Shown here: positions 6,469-6,839 of the stretch, piece by piece
How the letters are laid out: every line of letters begins with the position of its first letter
How positions within the stretch are numbered: the first letter of the stretch is position 1
Assembly: GCA_934667465.1 (NCBI GenBank)
Contig: CAKUMG010000308.1
Coordinates: 1 to 6,839, forward strand
Direction: 5' to 3'
From: an uncultured Actinoplanes sp.
GTDB taxonomy: Bacteria; Actinomycetota; Actinomycetes; Mycobacteriales; Micromonosporaceae
Length of the DNA stretch: 6,839 nucleotides
The notes under the pieces: generated by a model
Seen by the model: only the letters and a program-made list of their open reading frames with translations
The model's database searches: none
What the model was told of the DNA's origin: nothing
Translations under genes and position numbers: made by a program

Positions 6469-6839
6469 CACCTCGCTCTCCCCCTCCGGACGGCAGGCGG
6501 CGCTCGAGGCCCTCGCCGGCCAGGAGGTCGACGTGCTGGTCGTGGGCGGCGGCGTGGTGGGCGCGGGCTGCGCCCTCGACGCCGCCACCCGCGGCCTGTC
6601 GGTGGGCCTGCTCGAGGCCCGCGACTTCGCCTCCGGCACCTCCAGCCGGTCCAGCAAGCTGATCCACGGCGGCCTGCGCTACCTGGAGATGCTCGACTTC
6701 GCCCTGGTCCGCGAGGCGCTGCGGGAGCGGGGGCTGATCCTGCAGCGCCTGGCGCCGCACCTCGCGCGGCCGGTGCCGTTCCTCTACCCCCTCAAACACC
6801 GGGTCTGGGAGCGGCTGTACGCGGGGACGGGCGTGCAGC
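6461..6839 (+). CDS. glpD: Glycerol-3-phosphate dehydrogenase (FAD), 3' partial
   Basis: The first 126 codons of aerobic, FAD-dependent glycerol-3-phosphate dehydrogenase, which oxidises glycerol-3-phosphate to dihydroxyacetone phosphate at the membrane and feeds electrons to the quinone pool. The FAD Rossmann motif [10 protein letters not shown] is at 27-36, with E52 at the end of the second strand expected to bind the FAD ribose. [18 protein letters not shown] at 59-76 is the GlpD signature block, and [15 protein letters not shown] at 97-111 follows as in the family. The reading frame is clear to the window edge. I chose TTG at 6461 because it gives a natural N-terminal length and overlaps the glpK stop as TTGACTGA. 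It lacks a strong Shine-Dalgarno, so coupling is likely. The next in-frame alternative is a GTG inside the first strand of the FAD fold, which would truncate it. The sequence looks closer to mycobacterial GlpD2-type proteins than to the Streptomyces enzyme, judged by memory only. Confidence 0.92.
   Translation, partial: MTDTSLSPSGRQAALEALAGQEVDVLVVGGGVVGAGCALDAATRGLSVGLLEARDFASGTSSRSSKLIHGGLRYLEMLDFALVREALRERGLILQRLAPHLARPVPFLYPLKHRVWERLYAGTGVQ

Noticed and set aside
4753..6657. 634-codon - strand open frame opposite glpK copy 2
   Set aside because: Its composition is the antisense of a strongly conserved glycerol kinase, with no motifs of its own. Length alone is not evidence at this GC content.

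Overview
The window comes from a high-GC actinomycete. GC-rich third codon positions run throughout, there are GTG and TTG starts, overlapping gene ends and a Streptomyces-type GylR regulator. I cannot fix the genus. Most of the window (about 1.72-6.84 kb) is a glycerol uptake and catabolism locus. A secreted-type acid phosphatase gene ends just before it.

Layout: (1) At 1-1712 (+) lies the 3' part of a PAP2/class A acid phosphatase-like gene with an autotransporter-type beta-strand repeat in its C-terminal region. Its 5' end lies outside the window. (2) At 1721-3211 (-) is a complete glycerol kinase (glpK copy 1), convergent with the phosphatase gene and only 8 bp from it. (3) At 3264-4010 (-) is an IclR-family GylR-like regulator directly upstream of glpK copy 1. 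Between them sits a 56-bp imperfect tandem duplication of the regulator/kinase junction, which creates a 19-codon chimeric mini-ORF linked to both neighbours by ATGA overlaps. (4) At 4011-4115 is a 105-bp divergent intergenic region with a 17-bp near-perfect palindrome at its exact middle and a promoter whose predicted start point is the A of the glpF ATG (leaderless). (5) At 4116-4958 (+) is glpF, at 4951-6468 (+) a second complete glycerol kinase, and from 6461 (+) the first 126 codons of glpD, which runs off the window. Each junction in this + operon is an 8-nt overlap.

How the genes work together: GlpF lets glycerol through the membrane, GlpK converts it to glycerol-3-phosphate, and GlpD oxidises that to dihydroxyacetone phosphate. 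GylR, which in Streptomyces responds to glycerol-3-phosphate, probably controls both divergent units from the central palindrome. The locus is unusual in having one glycerol kinase in each arm, one with the regulator and one with the transporter and dehydrogenase. No tRNA, rRNA, CRISPR, insertion sequence or gene-free stretch above 300 bp was seen. I did not find a wholly new multi-gene system. The most distinctive feature is the duplicated coupling junction at 3182-3293.
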